A stretch of DNA of 18,802 nucleotides from JAHDBG01 sp963922315 (GTDB taxonomy: Bacteria; Pseudomonadota; Gammaproteobacteria; Chromatiales; Chromatiaceae). The notes beneath the pieces were generated by a model, which searched no databases, had not been told where the DNA came from, and worked only from the letters and a program-made list of their open reading frames with translations. Within the stretch, counting starts at the first letter, position 1. Every line of letters begins with the position of its first letter. The DNA lies in NCBI GenBank assembly GCA_963922315.1, contig CAWUID010000039.1, positions 1 through 18,802 of the forward strand. The letters are read 5' to 3'. Position numbers and translations under genes: made by a program. Shown here piece by piece: positions 16,216 through 18,802 of the stretch.

Positions 16216-17424
16216 ATGATATATCCGCCGGAGGCACATGGATTGGTGCCTGAAGCGATTTCACCAGCGGCGCGGGAAGTGTTGCAGGTATTGCACCAGG
16301 CCGGTTATCAGGCCTGTCTGGTGGGTGGTGGCGTGCGGGATCTTTTGCTCGGACGCCAGCCAAAAGACTTCGATGTTACGACCAATGCTACGCCAGAGCA
16401 GGTGCAAGCGCTGTTTCGTCGCTGTCGTTTGATCGGGCGGCGTTTTCGCCTGGCGCATGTGTTTGTGCAGCGGGAACAGATTGAAGTTGCGACCTTCCGT
16501 TCTGGCGAAGATGCTGAACAGTCGGCACAAGGTATGATTGTACGTGATAATCGTTATGGCACGATAGCACAGGATGCGCTGCGCCGTGACTTTACTCTGA
16601 ATGCCCTGTACTTTAACAGTGCAGATGGCACTCTGACTGATTATGCTGGTGGCTTGCCTGATTTGCGTCAGCGGGTGATCCGGTTGATCGGCGATCCTCA
16701 TCAGCGCTATACCGAAGACCCGGTACGTTTGTTGCGGGCAGTCCGTTTTGCTGTCAAGCTGGATTGCCAGTTGGTGCCCGAGACCGAAGCACCATTGTGG
16801 CAACTGGGTCATTTGTTATCTGCTGTACCAGCTGCGCGACTGACGGATGAGGTATTGAAGTTGTTTATGGCCGGCGCGGCGGTCAGGACGTTTCAACGAT
16901 TGGATCATTATGGCTTACTGACGGTATTGTTTCGCCAGACCGCAGATCGACTCGCCGCAGAGAGTGATAGCATACGGCCTCTGATTGAACAGGGTTTGCG
17001 CAATAGTGACCAGCGAGTCGCGCAGGGTCTGCCGATTACCCCGGCATTTTTGTTTGCGGTTTTGCTTTGGGCGCCTGTGCAGCAGGTAGCTCGTCAGATA
17101 CAGGTACAGGGTGCTGAGCCTTATCCTGCTTTGCACCAGGCCGCAGACCGGGTATTGGCAGAACAGAATCAGATGATCGCGTTGCCGAGACGGTTTAGTG
17201 CGATGACGCGCGATATCTGGGCGATGCAGTTCAGCTTTAAGACGACGAAAAGTCGCCGGGCCGCACGTCTGGTACGCCATCCCAGATTTCGTGCTGCGTA
17301 TGATTTTATGCTGCTACGAGCGCAGGTTGGTGACGTGGATCGTGCGACTGCGGACTGGTGGACTCGTTATCAGGAGAAGCATGGCCCGGCACCCAGCCGG
17401 GCTCGACGTCATCGGCGTCAGTGA
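16216..17424 (+). CDS. pcnB: Poly(A) polymerase I
   Basis: 402 residues from the first ATG, probably 407 from an AUU at 16201. It adds 3' poly(A) tails to RNA, marking transcripts for exonuclease decay. The nucleotidyltransferase core is clear: LVGGGVRDLLLG at 35-46 and the metal-binding DFDVTTNATPEQV at 51-63, then RRCRLIGRRFRLAHV, RRDFTLNALYFN and the EDPVRLLRAVRFA helix. The end region RLVRHPRFRAAYDFMLLRA is typical of bacterial PcnB and distinguishes it from CCA-adding enzymes. The N- and C-termini are shorter than in E. coli. Divergent from the RNase AM gene with almost no intergenic space. folK, the usual downstream partner, is absent; a convergent NTPDase gene follows. Confidence 0.95.
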   Translation: MIYPPEAHGLVPEAISPAAREVLQVLHQAGYQACLVGGGVRDLLLGRQPKDFDVTTNATPEQVQALFRRCRLIGRRFRLAHVFVQREQIEVATFRSGEDAEQSAQGMIVRDNRYGTIAQDALRRDFTLNALYFNSADGTLTDYAGGLPDLRQRVIRLIGDPHQRYTEDPVRLLRAVRFAVKLDCQLVPETEAPLWQLGHLLSAVPAARLTDEVLKLFMAGAAVRTFQRLDHYGLLTVLFRQTADRLAAESDSIRPLIEQGLRNSDQRVAQGLPITPAFLFAVLLWAPVQQVARQIQVQGAEPYPALHQAADRVLAEQNQMIALPRRFSAMTRDIWAMQFSFKTTKSRRAARLVRHPRFRAAYDFMLLRAQVGDVDRATADWWTRYQEKHGPAPSRARRHRRQ

Positions 17425-17452
17425 GAGTTCCCTGCGCAGGCAGGGAGAACTC
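17425..17452. terminator. Hairpin between convergent pcnB and NTPDase genes
   Basis: GAGTTCCCTGC at 17425-17435 pairs with GCAGGGAGAACTC at 17440-17452: 11 base pairs with a 2-base bulge (46-47) and a 4-base loop. It starts right after the pcnB stop codon and ends just before the stop of the opposing gene, the expected place for a bidirectional terminator. Neither side has a clear T-run, so efficiency is uncertain. Confidence 0.55.
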
Positions 17453-17460
17453 AGTTGACG

Positions 17461-18663
17461 TTATTGCAGGCAACCTTCTGCAGTCCAGCGGCAAACTGGT
17501 GCTGCGGCCTGGCTAGCCAGACAATTTTCTGTTTCGCAGATGACGGCGCCCTGAGTCCAGCTGGCATTCCGCTTGTTCGCATCTTCTGCATCCACGCCCA
17601 GTACAGTCAGATATTTCTTTTGATAAATCGGACGAAAGCACGAAGTTTCGGGCTGGAAGCAGGCATCGCTGCCGTCGATACAGCATTCCTGAATATCTGT
17701 ATCCTTGGCATAGTTAAATGCACCGGTTAAGGTCCATTGTGCAATACTTTCCTTGCCGTCAGGTAACGTGTTTTCTGTGCCTCTGGTCTTACGACCGGCA
17801 ACATAGTTGTATGGATCCCGGATCGCTTCACCAGCGAGGATCGTAATCTCAGCTTCGCACAGAGCCTCACTCCAGCTGTTGTCCTGTCCACCCACACCGT
17901 GCGCGCAGCTTGCAGGTACTGGATCCACATAGGGGTCTGGCAGGCTTTTCGGTGCTTCGTCCTGACCCAGGCCGAGGAATGAATAGCTGTACATCTGTAG
18001 TGGTTTGCCACCCAGTTGAATTGTTCTGACCGCGTCGTTTTCAGTGCTGCAATCGCTGCATGGAAAAGTGATCTGCGAAGAAGCGCCGCCCATCTCAACA
18101 TTGCCGAAGCCGGTTTCTTTACTCTCTCCTTTGACACTCAGCCAGGCAAACAGACCTTCTTCAAACCCGCTCAGAGTCCGGGTTTCCACGTTGGCACCAA
18201 CTCCGACTCTGGTTTGCAACTTGGTATGTAATGTTTTCCATAAGGTAACGCTGTCGGTCGGATTTTCCTGTTCGGCGATCCGCATACCGGCGGTGGCATA
18301 AACCTTCGCGGAAGACACATTGCATTTCGCATCCCAGTCAAATCCTTGCCATTTGGGTTTGCCGTCATCCAGTGGTCCATCAACTTTGATTAAATTCAGA
18401 GCATTGACGACTTCGTCCGTTACCGCTTCAATATCCGCTGGTGTCTTCCTCCGGAAACTGCGTACCGGATCAGCCAGTGCGGCTACTTTCGGCCCCTCGT
18501 GTTCAATCAGCTGGTTATCGGTCTGCTCATACACGTATAGACGTGTGCCACTACTGCCAGCGTCATACATGATATAGCAAGCATTTTTATTCGATTCGGC
18601 GTAACTGGCTAAGCCAAATAGTCCGAGGCTGAGTAAGGAGATAATTTTTCCTGCTTTCATCAT
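17461..18663 (-). CDS. Secreted nucleoside triphosphate diphosphohydrolase (apyrase, GDA1/CD39 family)
   Basis: 400 residues. It hydrolyses nucleoside tri- and diphosphates to monophosphates. A signal peptide is evident (KAGKIISLLSLGLFGLASYA, cleavage before ESN), so it acts in the periplasm or outside. Apyrase conserved regions are ACR1 YDAGSSGTR at 33-41, ACR2 YATAGMR at 122-128, ACR3 SGFEEGLFAW at 165-174 with the catalytic-type Glu, and ACR4 VEMGGASSQ at 189-197. Many cysteines (CSDC, CC, CETENC and others) suggest disulfides. The family is mainly eukaryotic; bacterial members are known in Legionella, where they aid intracellular growth, and in scattered other bacteria. The length is like the Legionella enzymes. 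The ATG is preceded by AAGGA at 18671-18675 with 7 bases of spacing; a second Met follows directly. It is monocistronic and convergent with pcnB. Confidence 0.93.
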   Translation of the reverse strand: MMKAGKIISLLSLGLFGLASYAESNKNACYIMYDAGSSGTRLYVYEQTDNQLIEHEGPKVAALADPVRSFRRKTPADIEAVTDEVVNALNLIKVDGPLDDGKPKWQGFDWDAKCNVSSAKVYATAGMRIAEQENPTDSVTLWKTLHTKLQTRVGVGANVETRTLSGFEEGLFAWLSVKGESKETGFGNVEMGGASSQITFPCSDCSTENDAVRTIQLGGKPLQMYSYSFLGLGQDEAPKSLPDPYVDPVPASCAHGVGGQDNSWSEALCEAEITILAGEAIRDPYNYVAGRKTRGTENTLPDGKESIAQWTLTGAFNYAKDTDIQECCIDGSDACFQPETSCFRPIYQKKYLTVLGVDAEDANKRNASWTQGAVICETENCLASQAAAPVCRWTAEGCLQ

Positions 18664-18720
18664 TAAGGTGTCCTTAAAAATATGGGCCGCAATAGTTATT
18701 CTGTGCCAGAGTTGATGCTT

Positions 18721-18740
18721 TCAGAGAGGGCACTCTCTGA
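18721..18740. promoter_or_regulatory. Perfect palindrome in the NTPDase leader
   Basis: TCAGAGAG at 18721-18728 and CTCTCTGA at 18733-18740 form a perfect 8-bp inverted repeat with a 4-base centre, 58 bases upstream of the NTPDase start codon. It could be an operator or an RNA hairpin in the leader. No convincing -10/-35 pair is visible in the remaining upstream sequence (18664-18802), so the promoter position is not assigned. Confidence 0.4.
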
Positions 18741-18802
18741 CTACAATGCTTAATTAGAGTCTGCTCAGAAAGTTAGCGGGGCAGTTGCGATTTCAAAGAC
18801 CT

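Overview
The window looks like a chromosomal segment of a gammaproteobacterium. The basis is the gene set: YadG/YadH, OadGAB, ExoIII, KsgA, RNase AM and PcnB homologues all read closest to that class. No genus can be named from the sequence alone. A secreted eukaryote-type NTPDase, an ankyrin lipoprotein and an NRPS fit a host- or community-associated lifestyle, but that is inference.

Layout. Positions 1-3726 (minus) hold the 5' part of a nonribosomal peptide synthetase (C-A-T-E, running off the left edge). It has one in-frame TGA that breaks the first condensation domain just before its active site. Upstream lies an AAA-type ATPase fused to a PD-(D/E)XK nuclease-like domain (3792-5393, minus). 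Then come a rhodanese and an isoaspartyl methyltransferase-like gene (5490-6475, minus, tight pair) and a small membrane protein (6521-6835, minus). On the plus strand follow xthA (7005-7823), yadG-yadH (8002-9686), the sodium-pump operon oadGAB (9763-13101), tRNA-Thr(UGU) (13236-13311), an ankyrin lipoprotein (13476-14105) and a small conserved protein (14121-14408). An RNA-metabolism locus comes next: ksgA and an overlapping RNase AM/PHP gene (minus, 14509-16180), divergent from pcnB (plus, from about 16201). The right end is a periplasmic or secreted NTPDase/apyrase (17461-18663, minus).

The main unlisted structure is a family of four dispersed intergenic elements of about 104-135 bp (6857-6991, 7863-7997, 13335-13458, 14415-14518). 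They occur in both orientations. Each full copy folds into three consecutive hairpins, and the copies show compensatory base changes in the stems. One copy is an internal-deletion derivative explained by a 7-bp direct repeat. They sit within about 20 bases of start codons or overlap a stop codon, and they inflate naive gene models on both sides. Other points worth a second look are a probable AUU start codon for pcnB, the NRPS opal codon, and a Phe-like adenylation code followed by an epimerization domain.

No intergenic stretch exceeds 300 bases. The longer gaps are occupied by the repeats or by short leader regions.
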